The notes: generated from the sequence alone by a model not told the origin. Shown: positions 8,734 to 17,709, counted from the first letter of the stretch. The stretch: 64,000 nucleotides of DNA from a bacterium (GCA_021848145.1 JAJZMX010000002.1:143503-207502), one strand, 5' to 3'. Numbers and translations are program-made.

Positions 8734-10947
8734 ATGCCTAAAAAGAAAAAAGCATCATCCAACAGAAGTAAAAAGCCGGTAAAAAAAGAAGAAACTAAGG
8801 TCAGTTCGGGCTTCGGAATATATACCGCAGCTGTATTTATGCTGATCGTTGCGATCTTTTTATTTATTGGTGCTTTCGGTACTGGCGGTAAACTTCCGCT
8901 AGCTTTGTATCATGGTGTTTACTGGTTATTTGGTTGGTCAGCTTTGTTTGTTCCGATAGCTCTTGTTATAACGAGTGTGATCATATTCATGGGGGATGAT
9001 CACAGCCTGCCAAAGGACAAAATAACCAGTTTAATTATCGCTTTGTTAGGATTGAGTGGGCTAAGTTACGTCTCCTTCGCTAATAAAACGGCTCTTGGCA
9101 GCTGGGTTGGTGGTCATGGCGGTAATGTAGGTAGTCTTCTTGGGGGAGCTATCTTATCCGCCCTAGATAAGATCCCTGCGGCTATGGTGTTTTTTGTGAT
9201 TGCATTATTGTCGGTTAGCTATTCTCTAGGATTTACCCCCAAGGACATAGTTAAACTATTTAAGCGCAAGCCTAAAGAGGATGGCGACACTGACCTTGCC
9301 GACCTTAAGGCAAAGGCAGAGAGTACTTTTAAGCTTAACGAGGGGGTGCCGGTTGAGCACCACGGTTCTAATAGCGAACCGCAATTAGCCGAACCAAGAG
9401 TTAGTAGCTTCAAGAATACGGCGCAAAGGTTATCAAAGGATGAAAATCATCCAGCCTTAACTACGCCAAACGACCCAGACTGGAAGTTTCCAACCATTAG
9501 TTTGCTCAATCAAAAACAAGACAAGGCAGACCCTGGTGACGTTAATACTAATGCTAAGCTAATACATGATACTCTGGCGAACTTTAATATTGAAGTGCAA
9601 ATGGAAGGGGCTAATATAGGGCCTCGTGTAACTCAGTACTCTTTGAGACCCCCATCCTCAACTAAGCTTACTAAAATTACTGCTCTAGAGAGTAACCTGG
9701 CATTAGATTTAGCTGCACACTCGATTAGAATTGAGGCTCCGATACCGGGTAAACGAGCGGTCGGTATAGAAGTGCCAAATGTAAAGCCAGCCATAGTGAG
9801 GGTAAGTTCAATCCTTGAATCTTCCGACTGGTCTTCTCTCGACGGCAGCCTAGGGTTTGTGATTGGAAAGGATATAGCAGGGAAGTCGGTCGTGGCTGAC
9901 CTTGGGAAGATGCCTCACCTTTTGATCGCTGGTCAAACTGGAGCTGGTAAGTCAGTTATGATCAATACTTTTTTGACTAGCCTGTTATATCGAAATACTC
10001 CTTCAGATCTAAAGTTAATATTAGTAGACCCTAAGCAAGTCGAGCTAACGTTATATAACGACATCCCCCATCTATTGTCTCCAGTAATTACCGAACCGGA
10101 GAAATGTATTAGTGCACTTAAGTGGGCTGTTGCAGAAATGGAACGTCGTCTTAAGACCATGGCTGAAGTTGGAAAAAGGGACATAGTACAGTACAACTTG
10201 CTGAAAAAGGAAGCTGGCATGCCATATATAGTAATTGTTATAGATGAGTTGGCAGACTTAATGATGATGGCTGCTAGGGATGTTGAATCACTCATCGTAC
10301 GTCTGGCTCAGAAATCGCGTGCAGCGGGTATTCATTTGGTAATTGCTACTCAACGTCCCTCTGTAGATGTTATTACCGGTTTAATTAAAGCTAATGTACC
10401 AGCAAGGATAGCATTTACTGTTAATAGTCAGGTTGATAGCCGGACAATTATTGACCAGGGCGGTGCGGAAAAATTGCTGGGTCGAGGAGATATGCTTTTG
10501 CTAACTTCAGATATGCCCAAGCCGAAACGTGTCCAGGCTGCGTTAATAGAGGAAGATGAAATTAAGAAAGTAATGGACTTTATTCGTAGGCAGCGTCCAC
10601 CTCAATACGACGATGAAGTAGTCTCTCAGCCAGTCCAAATATCTGGTAAGGGCGGTACTGTTGTTGACGGTAGTTCCGGTGAATTTGACGATGACCTTTG
10701 GAGAGATGCGGTACATGTTATATTGGAGAATCGAAAAGCGTCAACAAGCTTATTGCAAAGGCGATTAAGGATAGGTTATGGTCGTGCTGCTCGGTTAATA
10801 GAAACCATGGAAGACCAAGGGATTGTTGGGCCTGCTGACGGATCTCGTCCAAGGGAAGTCCTTGTTAGTTCTATGGATGAGGTTTTCGGCATTGAAAATG
10901 GGAATGATGATGGCCAGTTGCCCGAGGCAGACCAAGAGTCAATCTAG
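8734..10947 (+). CDS. ftsK: DNA translocase FtsK/SpoIIIE
   Basis: This ATP-driven pump clears chromosome termini through the division septum. Four membrane helices (about 25-165) are followed by a short linker and the motor domain, with Walker A GQTGAGKSVMI near residue 400 and Walker B VIVIDELADL near 505. A C-terminal winged-helix gamma domain (LLQRRLRIGYGRAARLIETMED, 660-700) would read polar KOPS-like sequences. The 737-residue length is normal for Gram-positive-type FtsK. A Xer recombinase partner is at 32.2-33.1 kb. Its 3' end overlaps a small minus-strand gene by 9 bases. Confidence 0.96.
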   Translation: MPKKKKASSNRSKKPVKKEETKVSSGFGIYTAAVFMLIVAIFLFIGAFGTGGKLPLALYHGVYWLFGWSALFVPIALVITSVIIFMGDDHSLPKDKITSLIIALLGLSGLSYVSFANKTALGSWVGGHGGNVGSLLGGAILSALDKIPAAMVFFVIALLSVSYSLGFTPKDIVKLFKRKPKEDGDTDLADLKAKAESTFKLNEGVPVEHHGSNSEPQLAEPRVSSFKNTAQRLSKDENHPALTTPNDPDWKFPTISLLNQKQDKADPGDVNTNAKLIHDTLANFNIEVQMEGANIGPRVTQYSLRPPSSTKLTKITALESNLALDLAAHSIRIEAPIPGKRAVGIEVPNVKPAIVRVSSILESSDWSSLDGSLGFVIGKDIAGKSVVADLGKMPHLLIAGQTGAGKSVMINTFLTSLLYRNTPSDLKLILVDPKQVELTLYNDIPHLLSPVITEPEKCISALKWAVAEMERRLKTMAEVGKRDIVQYNLLKKEAGMPYIVIVIDELADLMMMAARDVESLIVRLAQKSRAAGIHLVIATQRPSVDVITGLIKANVPARIAFTVNSQVDSRTIIDQGGAEKLLGRGDMLLLTSDMPKPKRVQAALIEEDEIKKVMDFIRRQRPPQYDDEVVSQPVQISGKGGTVVDGSSGEFDDDLWRDAVHVILENRKASTSLLQRRLRIGYGRAARLIETMEDQGIVGPADGSRPREVLVSSMDEVFGIENGNDDGQLPEADQESI

Positions 10948-11217
10948 TCCTCTACCTTCTTGGGCTCTTTCAAACCCTTCAGTTACTCCTATCCGGTAAG
11001 CTTCAACTTCTCCTATTGCATCTCTACCAGCTATCTCTAGTCCTTGGATGACCCCGTCATGAAACTTGCCTACTGTGTAAAGTGCAAAGAGAGCCACCTG
11101 TTCATCAGATGCGTCAGGAAATAAGGAGCGTAAGAATAAGCCAGGGTCGTGATCGGCTGCAATTATCTCCTCTGACAAGGTTAAGTATGGCACGTATTCC
11201 TCACCTGGGTTGGACAT
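10939..11217 (-). CDS. Hypothetical protein, unknown
   Basis: A 92-residue acidic protein starting MSNPGEEYVPYLTL, with repeated Glu/Gly-rich helices towards the C-terminus (GLEIAGRDAIGEVEAYRIGVTEGF). No family recognised. An in-frame TTG at 11232 would add five residues; neither start has a Shine-Dalgarno. It converges on ftsK with a 9-base overlap. Residue composition looks protein-like, but expression is uncertain. Confidence 0.45.
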   Translation of the reverse strand: MSNPGEEYVPYLTLSEEIIAADHDPGLFLRSLFPDASDEQVALFALYTVGKFHDGVIQGLEIAGRDAIGEVEAYRIGVTEGFERAQEGRGLD

Positions 11218-11307
11218 AATATATCTAGTCAATCAGTCCAGGAAGGATTATGCAAGTAATCGATCTAGACTATTTCATAAATCCAATTTTTATGTCTCCA
11301 TTCTTGT

Positions 11308-11336
11308 TTGACTAAACAGATAAAAATGAGTATAGT
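11308..11336 (+). promoter_or_regulatory. Promoter of the rpsF-ssb-rpsR-efp operon
   Basis: TTGACT (11308-11313), exactly 17 bases, TATAGT (11331-11336). The leader to the rpsF ATG is about 89 bases, unusually long for this window, leaving room for ribosomal-protein feedback control of the kind known for S6:S18 leaders. No other gene lies in 11218-11431. Confidence 0.7.
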
Positions 11337-11431
11337 TAACACCTGCATTAACACTTCAGCTTGTGGTTTCTTAATTACGCACAGGCTGTCCGTTTTCTAA
11401 AAAGCGGTAATCCAAAGAAGGAGTTACACAA

Positions 11432-11818
11432 ATGGCACTATATGAAGTAGCAGTGCTTTACCATCCTAGTCTAGAAGTAGACTTAAGCAAAGCCGAGGAC
11501 AGGGTAGTTAAGATATTCACGGACCACGATGGAAAAGTTACCAATACAGATAACTGGGGTAAGCGTAAACTGGCTTATCCAATCAAAAAAAATGAGCATG
11601 CTATATATGTATTCTATACGGTTGAAATGCCGGGCACTAGCGTGGCCGCAGTTGAGTCAACGCTGAACATTACCGACGAAGTTGTCCGGTTCTTGATTAC
11701 TAAACCCGACCTTAAAGCTATAGCTAAGGCTGAAGCAGCTAAGGCTGTAAAGGCTGAGCAAGCAGCCAAAAGGGGAGACATTGACCAGTCCGAGGAAGAT
11801 AAAGAAGAGGAAGATTAA
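11432..11818 (+). CDS. rpsF: 30S ribosomal protein S6
   Basis: The first 95 residues match S6: YEVAVLYHP at the N-terminus, DNWGKRKLAYPIKKNEHAIY in the middle and VVRFLITK at the end of the ferredoxin-like fold. S6 pairs with S18 on the 16S platform. Residues 100-128 are an added Lys/Ala then Glu/Asp-rich tail. AAGGAG lies about 10 bases before the ATG. It is first in the conserved rpsF-ssb-rpsR order. Confidence 0.95.
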   Translation: MALYEVAVLYHPSLEVDLSKAEDRVVKIFTDHDGKVTNTDNWGKRKLAYPIKKNEHAIYVFYTVEMPGTSVAAVESTLNITDEVVRFLITKPDLKAIAKAEAAKAVKAEQAAKRGDIDQSEEDKEEED

Positions 11819-11897
11819 ATAGAACTTAAACCACACTTGACTGCCATAAGACAGCAAGCGTAGGGTAGAGCCAAAGCATAGGTTTTAGGAGGATTAT

Positions 11898-12362
11898 ATG
11901 GCGCGCAGTGTAAACCAAGTAATTTTGATGGGTAACTTAACTCGAGACCCTGAGTTAAGGCAAACCCCTAACGGGCAGAGCGTTTGTGGTTTTAGTCTTG
12001 CTCTTAACCGAAGCTATCGTGACGCTAACGGTGAATGGCAAGAAGCGACAGACTACATAGATATAGTCGCATGGGGTCCTTTGGGAGAACGCGTCGCCCA
12101 ATATCTTAGTAAAGGCCGTCGCTGTTTAGTTCAAGGGCGCCTGCAAAGCAGGAGTTGGGAACAGGAAGGCCAGAAACGCAGTAAAGTAGAAGTTTTAGCT
12201 AACGACGTTACCTTTTTGGATGGTAGGGGCGCAGAAAGCGGAAGTGATGAAGCTAATTCTGAAGCTGAAGTAAAACCAAAGCCCAGTAAAAAAGCTAAAG
12301 AAGATGTTGTTATTGAGGACATTGGCGATGAACCAATCAACCTCGACGACATTCCGTTTTAA
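11898..12362 (+). CDS. ssb: Single-stranded DNA-binding protein
   Basis: An OB-fold SSB of 154 residues: [22 protein letters not shown], then [24 protein letters not shown] and the [17 protein letters not shown] strand. The C-terminus ends INLDDIPF, close to the acidic DDDIPF tip that recruits replication and repair partners, so the partner-binding tail is conserved. AGGAGG precedes the ATG. Located between rpsF and rpsR as usual. Confidence 0.96.
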   Translation: MARSVNQVILMGNLTRDPELRQTPNGQSVCGFSLALNRSYRDANGEWQEATDYIDIVAWGPLGERVAQYLSKGRRCLVQGRLQSRSWEQEGQKRSKVEVLANDVTFLDGRGAESGSDEANSEAEVKPKPSKKAKEDVVIEDIGDEPINLDDIPF

Positions 12363-12376
12363 TTAAGGAGAATAAT

Positions 12377-12580
12377 ATGGCAAAGATATTTAAGCATCGA
12401 ACGGACGTAGCATATTTTGATTACAAAGATTTTAAGACCTTACAAAGATATATTAATGTCTATGGTCAAATTGAGACACGCAAAAAGACTGGCCTAAATG
12501 AGGCTCAACAGAGGCGATTGGCTCGAGCCATTAAGCGTGCACGGCATATAGCGCTTCTACCATTTGTATCTAACGGATAA
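12377..12580 (+). CDS. rpsR: 30S ribosomal protein S18
   Basis: A short S18 (67 residues) with [25 protein letters not shown] and the [19 protein letters not shown]-terminal RNA-binding segment. The N-terminal cysteine/zinc residues of some S18 forms are absent, the C-minus type. TTAAGGAG lies before the ATG. It forms a dimer with S6, encoded two genes upstream. Confidence 0.96.
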   Translation: MAKIFKHRTDVAYFDYKDFKTLQRYINVYGQIETRKKTGLNEAQQRRLARAIKRARHIALLPFVSNG

Positions 12581-12587
12581 CAGAACA

Positions 12588-13151
12588 ATGTTAAATATTA
12601 CTGAACTTAGGAAAGGCACTGTTTTTGTATTGGGAGGAGAACCATATAAAGTGGTCGATTACGGCCAGAAAGTTATGGGACGGGGAGGGTCTATAGTAAA
12701 TGTACGGATTAAGTCCTTGGTTAGCGGAAAGGTTCTGGAAAAGACCTTTAAAGGCAATGAACAACTTGAGAGTGCTGATATGTCCACGCAAAGTGTTCAA
12801 TATCTATACAACGACGGTGCCAACTATTTTTTCATGAACCAAGAAAACTTTGAACAATTTGAAGTTTCATCTTCGCTTGTAGGGGATAGCTCTGGATACG
12901 TAAAAGAAGGTGATATTGTTCAACTACAGTTCTTTAAGGGTCAACCTATAAGCATAGAGTTGCCCAAAAATGTACCCTTAAAAGTTGACTATACCGAAGC
13001 TGCGGTGAAGGGAGATACATCAACATCTATTACAAAAGATGCTGTACTAGAAACGGGAATTACCATTAAAGTACCTGCTTTCATAAAGCAAGGTGATTTA
13101 ATATCCGTGGATACTTCAAACGGCACTTATCGTGAACGAATAAAAGAATAA
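12588..13151 (+). CDS. efp: Translation elongation factor P
   Basis: EF-P relieves ribosome stalling at polyproline. The start MLNITELRKGTVFVLGGEPYKV fits the family; an in-frame ATG at 12564 would overlap rpsR and add eight odd residues. The tip of the modified loop is MGRG (residues 30-33), where E. coli has PGKG. The tip residue is thus Arg32, as in EarP-type EF-Ps, but preceded by Met rather than Pro. Neither a modifying EarP nor an EpmA/B gene is visible in the window. Three beta-barrel domains are complete (187 residues). Its ATG lacks a Shine-Dalgarno and it is probably coupled to rpsR. Confidence 0.95.
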   Translation: MLNITELRKGTVFVLGGEPYKVVDYGQKVMGRGGSIVNVRIKSLVSGKVLEKTFKGNEQLESADMSTQSVQYLYNDGANYFFMNQENFEQFEVSSSLVGDSSGYVKEGDIVQLQFFKGQPISIELPKNVPLKVDYTEAAVKGDTSTSITKDAVLETGITIKVPAFIKQGDLISVDTSNGTYRERIKE

Positions 13152-13165
13152 AGTATTATTTGTTT

Positions 13166-13768
13166 ATGCAAAAAAGATCACGTCGGTCTTTGATTGATGA
13201 AAGCGAAGAATATGTCAGTCGATCGGCATATAAGCTTGATTCGTGCCTAAGCGCTTTAGGAATTAATTTTCAGAATAAAATAGTACTTGATGTTGGGTCT
13301 AGTACCGGAGGTTTTACGGACTATGCGCTAAAACATGGTGCACTTAAAGTAGTTGCGGTAGAAAAGGGAACCAATCAACTTTCTTCGTTGCTAAGAGGTA
13401 ATCCAAAGATTGAGCTTCACGAGAAGACAGATATCCGGAATTTCATTTATAAGGGACATATTAATTTAGCGATAATTGACGTTTCCTTTATTTCCCTAAA
13501 AGATATTTTGCCAGCAGTATCGGCTATTGTTGGACCAGACTGTGAAATTATTGCTATGGCCAAGCCACAATTTGAAACTACCAATGATTTAGAAAAACAT
13601 AGAGGGGTGGTTAAAAACGAACATATAAGGAGAAAGATCTTATCTTCGCTAGAGTCGTGGTTTAAACAGCGTTTTATTATTGAAGCCAAGGCAGACTCAA
13701 AGATAACAGGCGTTAAGGGTAATACAGAGCGATTCTATAAGCTTAAAATCATCAATAAAACGGCTTGA
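13166..13768 (+). CDS. tlyA: TlyA-like rRNA 2'-O-methyltransferase without S4 domain
   Basis: A FtsJ/RrmJ-fold SAM methyltransferase. YVSRSAYKLDSCL corresponds to the YVSRGALKL linker of TlyA, followed by the SAM loop VLDVGSSTGGFTDYAL (residues 40-55), the D/K catalytic surroundings (AIIDVSFISL; MAKPQFE) and GNTERFYKL near the end. TlyA normally begins with a 60-residue S4 RNA-binding domain, which is missing: the protein starts only 15 residues before the linker. Either the S4 domain is lost or substrate choice differs. It follows efp by 14 bases without a visible Shine-Dalgarno; TTG at 13160 is an alternative start. Confidence 0.8.
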   Translation: MQKRSRRSLIDESEEYVSRSAYKLDSCLSALGINFQNKIVLDVGSSTGGFTDYALKHGALKVVAVEKGTNQLSSLLRGNPKIELHEKTDIRNFIYKGHINLAIIDVSFISLKDILPAVSAIVGPDCEIIAMAKPQFETTNDLEKHRGVVKNEHIRRKILSSLESWFKQRFIIEAKADSKITGVKGNTERFYKLKIINKTA

Positions 13769-13804
13769 GCTTTTATTACACTATAGTTAAACTCCTTAAG
13801 TAAG

Positions 13805-14461
13805 ATGTACTTTTCCTCACGGCTTCAGGCCGGCCGATTGTTGGCAAATCAATTAGCTCAGAAATATAGGTACGAAAACTGTGCTATTGTTGCGCTCGAT
13901 GATGGTGGAGTTATGGTGGGAGCTCAGATAGCCGTACAGCTTCACTGCATAATTACTCTTCTAATTAGTAAAGACATTACTCTCCCCAGAGAGAATAATG
14001 CAATAGCCGGTATGACAGTCGACGGCAAAATGGCATATAACCATAATCTAAGCGATGGTGAAATTGATGAATTGGTTAGTGAATACCACAATTTGATTGA
14101 GGAAGAGAGGATTCATAAATTCAGTGAGATTAATGGGCTTATGGGGGGCAGTGGGCTAATCAACAGAAAAGTGTTACAGCATATGAACATAATTTTGGTT
14201 TCTGATGGACTAAAAGACACATTAAAGCTGGATTTAGCCGCCGAATATTTAAAACCTATAGAAATAGAGAGTTTAATCGTAGCATTGCCAATTGCTAGCG
14301 TTCCCGTAATAGATAGAATTCATGTTATGGCTGATGCTGTATATTGTTTGAGCGTAGCGGATGAATATATGGATACACCTCATTACTACGACAAAGATGA
14401 TACCCCTGATCATAAAAAAATAGTTGAAACAATAGAAGATATTGTTTTGCACTGGAAGTAA
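13805..14461 (+). CDS. Phosphoribosyltransferase-like protein with degenerate PRPP loop
   Basis: The order of elements is that of the predicted PRTase family often annotated in CPR genomes: SSRLQAGRLLANQL at the N-terminus, IVALDDGGVMVGAQIA, then NIILVSDGLKDTLKL at about residue 140. The last would be the PRPP-binding VLVDDGxATGxT loop, but the second Asp is Ser and the GAT turn is absent, so PRPP binding is doubtful. It could be a regulatory relic like some PyrR-type proteins. TATAGT upstream of the ATG gives a leader of about 10 bases. It is convergent with, and 1 base from, the Crp/Fnr gene. Confidence 0.5.
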   Translation: MYFSSRLQAGRLLANQLAQKYRYENCAIVALDDGGVMVGAQIAVQLHCIITLLISKDITLPRENNAIAGMTVDGKMAYNHNLSDGEIDELVSEYHNLIEEERIHKFSEINGLMGGSGLINRKVLQHMNIILVSDGLKDTLKLDLAAEYLKPIEIESLIVALPIASVPVIDRIHVMADAVYCLSVADEYMDTPHYYDKDDTPDHKKIVETIEDIVLHWK

Positions 14462-14462
14462 A

Positions 14463-15116
14463 TTACCGAAGCATGTTTCGTAATGCATCTACATCTTTCA
14501 AGATGTAGAATGATTTATCCTTGATAATGTATCCTTTTTTCTCTAGGGCAGATATTTCACGGCTTGTAGTTTCACGTGTAGCATTTATTGAGCTTGCGAT
14601 ATCCTGGTGTCTTAAGGGAGCTTCAATTAGTAAACCCCTGCTTGTTCTACTGCCAAACCGGTTAGACATAGTAAGCAGGAATGACACTATGCGCTCCCTG
14701 ACGGTTCTATATTCAAGATTTAGGATTCGTTCACTATGCAATCGATACATCTCCAGAGTCATGTCAAGCAGGGGAGCTAGTGCTCCTTGGTGTTGCGTAA
14801 TCTCTTTTTCGAATCTTTGCCTAGTAATTTCAAGGGTAGTTGTGGGCGCTAAAGCTTGGTATGCCACGTTTCGTTCTTTTCCAGTGAGAGCCCAAATAAG
14901 CGGGAATATTTCATCCTGCTTTCGTATGATTAATAGATTTTCTTCATCATACTTTGTTATGTCGTAGGCCTTAACTAGTCCCTGTAATATATAAAAAACC
15001 CCGGGCGGTTGTTCCCCGGGGTGAATAACGAAATCACCCTTCTTATATGTTTTCCGTACACCGTACTTTGAAAACACGTCCACCAATTCAGCCACCTGCT
15101 TTAGATTGGCTAACAT
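14463..15116 (-). CDS. Crp/Fnr-family transcriptional regulator
   Basis: The N-terminal cyclic-nucleotide-type jelly roll (residues 20-115) includes KKGDFVIHPGEQPPGVFYILQG. A dimer helix follows, then a HTH_Crp winged helix (LRHQDIASSINATRETTSREISALEKKGYI, about 170-200). No cysteine cluster of FNR type is present and the cAMP-binding Arg/Ser pair is not evident, so the ligand is unknown. TTGCCA-18-TAAATT lies upstream on the minus strand, overlapping a short TGCC/GGCA palindrome that could be an operator. Confidence 0.88.
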   Translation of the reverse strand: MLANLKQVAELVDVFSKYGVRKTYKKGDFVIHPGEQPPGVFYILQGLVKAYDITKYDEENLLIIRKQDEIFPLIWALTGKERNVAYQALAPTTTLEITRQRFEKEITQHQGALAPLLDMTLEMYRLHSERILNLEYRTVRERIVSFLLTMSNRFGSRTSRGLLIEAPLRHQDIASSINATRETTSREISALEKKGYIIKDKSFYILKDVDALRNMLR

Positions 15117-15144
15117 ATCTTAATTTAACCTAAATAATGCCTTC

Positions 15145-15267
15145 ATGGCAAGCGTAGTTATAATTTTCGTGATAAACATCATCCTCATTGCGTTAGTATT
15201 CTTACGACTATTTTCAGCAAACCAACTTACTATTAATTCACCAACAAAAAGGAGGGACTATGGTTGA
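15145..15267 (+). CDS. Small single-pass membrane peptide (40 aa)
   Basis: A short ORF starting MASVVIIFVINIILIALVF: a 22-residue hydrophobic helix followed by a polar, basic tail ending KRRDYG. It overlaps the start of the next gene by 8 bases; the AAAAGGAGGGA inside it is that gene's Shine-Dalgarno, suggesting translational coupling. TAAATAAT upstream would give a leaderless mRNA. Function unknown; the call is by membrane pattern and gene arrangement only. Confidence 0.45.
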   Translation: MASVVIIFVINIILIALVFLRLFSANQLTINSPTKRRDYG

Positions 15268-16189
15268 CAGGGCATATGTCGAAAGTCAGCTAAGAAAAAT
15301 TGGATTTGGATCTAGCCGAGTTAATAAGGCAGAGATAAGAGAATTAGAAAATATACTTCTTCCTCATGAGAAATTGTATGAGTGCGTAAATGGTTACTAT
15401 GACGGCGGGGTCGCACTTCTAGTAGCAACTGACATAAGAGTGTTACTGATCGATAAAAAACCTATGGGCTTCTTAAACGTTGATGATGTACGTTTTGACA
15501 TGGTAAGTGATATTGATTATAGCCATCGAGTTTTTGGAGCTCAGGTCTCTATAAATTGTGGTATGCGTAGACTGAACTTTAAAAGTTATAACCAGCCGAG
15601 ATTAAGAAAACTCGTGGGGCATATTCAGAATCGGATGAGTGAGATAAAACGAGAGCAATTCCAGCACGCTACTAGTCAAAAAAAACATCTTGAGGATATT
15701 AACCGTCAACTACAAATGTACCTACTTGCCCAGCAGCAGCACCTAGAAAGGCAATTATCAATAAACAATATCAGTAAAGAAACTTCTCCTCCTAAGCCTA
15801 CGCCTCATCTCGCCGATTATCTTTTCGCCCAGAGACTGTTGGAGCAATTTGAAAATGAAACTAAACCTAAAGTTTCCATAAGGCCAAGTGCTAGTAAGCC
15901 AAAGCGAGAAGCTGATTTCGAAATAGTCGAATCTAGTTCTGTTCAAAACGCGGCTGACAAGAAATTGTTAGAGGAGATGGCTGAAGCGGGAAGATTAGAG
16001 GTATACGGAGGCACAGATAAGGTCTCTCATTCATCAGAAGTAAGTGAACAAATGCCTACGATGAGTGGTGATGTTTATGGATTAGAGTTAACCCCGTTTA
16101 AGATTGCATATGCCAAACTTCCTTATTTGCTACGCAGCCGCCGTTATAAGGGAGCTACGACCACAACTCAGCGTCAAAATGCTACCTAA
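15260..16189 (+). CDS. Bacterial PH-domain protein (YokE/SHOCT-like), unknown role
   Basis: Residues 25-130 read like a bacterial PH domain of the YokE type: LLPHEKLYECVNGYYDGGVALLVATDIRVLLIDKKP, then VRFDMVSDIDYSH and a final amphipathic helix LRKLVGHIQNRM. Residues 130-170 are Gln/His-rich, probably coiled coil; the remainder is low complexity and ends basic (RSRRYKGATTTTQRQ). AAAAGGAGGGA gives a strong ribosome site. It overlaps ychF convergently by 4 bases. Such PH proteins bind membranes or partner proteins; no specific function can be given. Confidence 0.6.
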   Translation: MVDRAYVESQLRKIGFGSSRVNKAEIRELENILLPHEKLYECVNGYYDGGVALLVATDIRVLLIDKKPMGFLNVDDVRFDMVSDIDYSHRVFGAQVSINCGMRRLNFKSYNQPRLRKLVGHIQNRMSEIKREQFQHATSQKKHLEDINRQLQMYLLAQQQHLERQLSINNISKETSPPKPTPHLADYLFAQRLLEQFENETKPKVSIRPSASKPKREADFEIVESSSVQNAADKKLLEEMAEAGRLEVYGGTDKVSHSSEVSEQMPTMSGDVYGLELTPFKIAYAKLPYLLRSRRYKGATTTTQRQNAT

Positions 16190-17268
16190 ACGTTAAACTT
16201 GAATTCTACAATGTCATCAGGCTGCATTATGTAACTTTTGCCCTCAGTCCTGATTTTACCAGCCGCCCTACAGGCAGAAACCGAACCAAGCTCATCAAGG
16301 TCTTTATAGTTAACTATTTCAGCTGCAATAAAGCCCCTTTGCATATCGCTATGTATTTCGCCTGCGGCCTCAGGAGCAGTGGCTCCTTTTCTTATTGTCC
16401 AGGCTCTGACTTCTTTTTGTCCTGCAGTCAAAAAGCTTTGTAGCCCTAAAGCCTTGTATGCCGCAACCACAAGCGACTCAAGTCCACTTAAATGTATATT
16501 GTAACTTTCTCTTAGTTCTTTAGCGTCATAATCCTCCAAAGTAGATAATTCACTTTCTAGCTTTACGGATATAAATAGAGCCTCTGACGGAGCAACTAGT
16601 GACTTTAGTTCTTTTTGTTTTTGTTGATCTTCTAACACATCTTCGTCAACGTTAAATAGATATATTATTGGTTTTGCGGTTAGCAGTTGTAGGTCAGACA
16701 ATCCTTCCAATGAATCATTGTCTAATCCTGAACTAACTGGCTTGCCTTGTTCTAAAAATTTTGAGGCTTCTTTAAGTAGCTCTAGTTTGGGTCTAAGCTT
16801 TGGGTTGGCCTTGGCTTCTTTTTCCGTTTGGCCAAGTCTTCGATTAACGGTATCTAGATCCGCTAATGCTAGCTCAGTTAAAATAGTATCTATGTCTGTT
16901 CTCGGGTCAACTTTCTTGTTTACATGTGTAATTAGGTTATCGCTGAACACGCGAACGACCTCTACAATTGATGAAGTACTTCTAATGTGTGCTAAGAATT
17001 GGTTTCCTAAGCCTTCTCCTTTGCTTGCACCAGCAACTAACCCAGCAATGTCTACAAATCTTACGGTGGCTGGGGTAATCTTCTGGCTGCTATATAATTC
17101 CGAAAGCCTTTGTAGCCTAGGGTCAGGAACTGACACTATTCCTACATTTGGGTCTATTGTGGCGAACGGATAGTTAGCTGCTAAGACACTGCTTTTTGTG
17201 AGAGCATTAAATAAGGTGGATTTACCAACGTTTGGTAAGCCAACAATTCCACAACTAATACTGCTCAT
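16186..17268 (-). CDS. ychF: Ribosome-associated GTPase/ATPase YchF (OLA1)
   Basis: YchF prefers ATP and associates with ribosomes. GLPNVGKSTLFNALT (P-loop), NYPFATIDPNVGIVSVPD (switch I), FVDIAGLVAGASKGEGLGN (G3) and a NVDE-type G4 (IYLFNVDED) are visible. The C-terminal TGS domain GLQSFLTAGQKEVRAWTI..GATAPEAAGEIHSDMQRGFI is complete. The length (360) is normal. It is 6 bases from the downstream PIN gene but probably a separate unit. Confidence 0.96.
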   Translation of the reverse strand: MSSISCGIVGLPNVGKSTLFNALTKSSVLAANYPFATIDPNVGIVSVPDPRLQRLSELYSSQKITPATVRFVDIAGLVAGASKGEGLGNQFLAHIRSTSSIVEVVRVFSDNLITHVNKKVDPRTDIDTILTELALADLDTVNRRLGQTEKEAKANPKLRPKLELLKEASKFLEQGKPVSSGLDNDSLEGLSDLQLLTAKPIIYLFNVDEDVLEDQQKQKELKSLVAPSEALFISVKLESELSTLEDYDAKELRESYNIHLSGLESLVVAAYKALGLQSFLTAGQKEVRAWTIRKGATAPEAAGEIHSDMQRGFIAAEIVNYKDLDELGSVSACRAAGKIRTEGKSYIMQPDDIVEFKFNV

Positions 17269-17274
17269 GCTTAT

Positions 17275-17709
17275 TTATAATTGACTCGATTTAATATCAT
17301 CTAGTGACTTAATACTAATTCCGTCTACCGTTACTTTTAGTAGTTCACGGTCATTAGTCCAGAACTCGGTTGCCCCTAAGCTTAATGCTGTTGCTAAATG
17401 AATAGAGTCTATATTTTTGAGCTTTGCACCAACTTTAGCACAAAGTTCAGCAGCACTGTCCGCAATGCCTTCAGATACTTCTACGAAAGAAATAAACCCA
17501 AAACTTGATAGAAAATGTTTAGCTTTATCACCCACCTCTATAGATATTTGATAAGGTTGATGAAGAATTTCGGTCCTGGCTATGGTTGATACATATACCG
17601 ACGCTTCATCATTCTCAAGTCCTTTTAATAAGTCTAGTGCAGACTTTGAAAATGGACTGGCATCATCCAATACATAGATGAGTATATTGGAGTCTAATGC
17701 AGAGACCAT
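17275..17709 (-). CDS. PIN-domain ribonuclease toxin (VapC-like)
   Basis: A 144-residue PIN protein: SALDSNILIYVLDD carries the first acidic residue, ARTEILHQP the conserved Glu, and SIHLATALSLGATEFWTNDREL the last two Asp residues (IDSIHLATA, TNDREL). The family cleaves tRNA or rRNA when free of its antitoxin. It overlaps the AbrB-type antitoxin gene by one base (TAATG), so it is second in a two-gene operon. All four catalytic acids appear present, so it is likely active. Confidence 0.85.
   Translation of the reverse strand: MVSALDSNILIYVLDDASPFSKSALDLLKGLENDEASVYVSTIARTEILHQPYQISIEVGDKAKHFLSSFGFISFVEVSEGIADSAAELCAKVGAKLKNIDSIHLATALSLGATEFWTNDRELLKVTVDGISIKSLDDIKSSQL

Noticed and set aside
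14999..15021. CCCCGGG / CCCGGGG inverted repeat
   Set aside because: It lies inside the Crp/Fnr gene and encodes the conserved HPGEQPPG turn; no T-run follows, so it is probably incidental.
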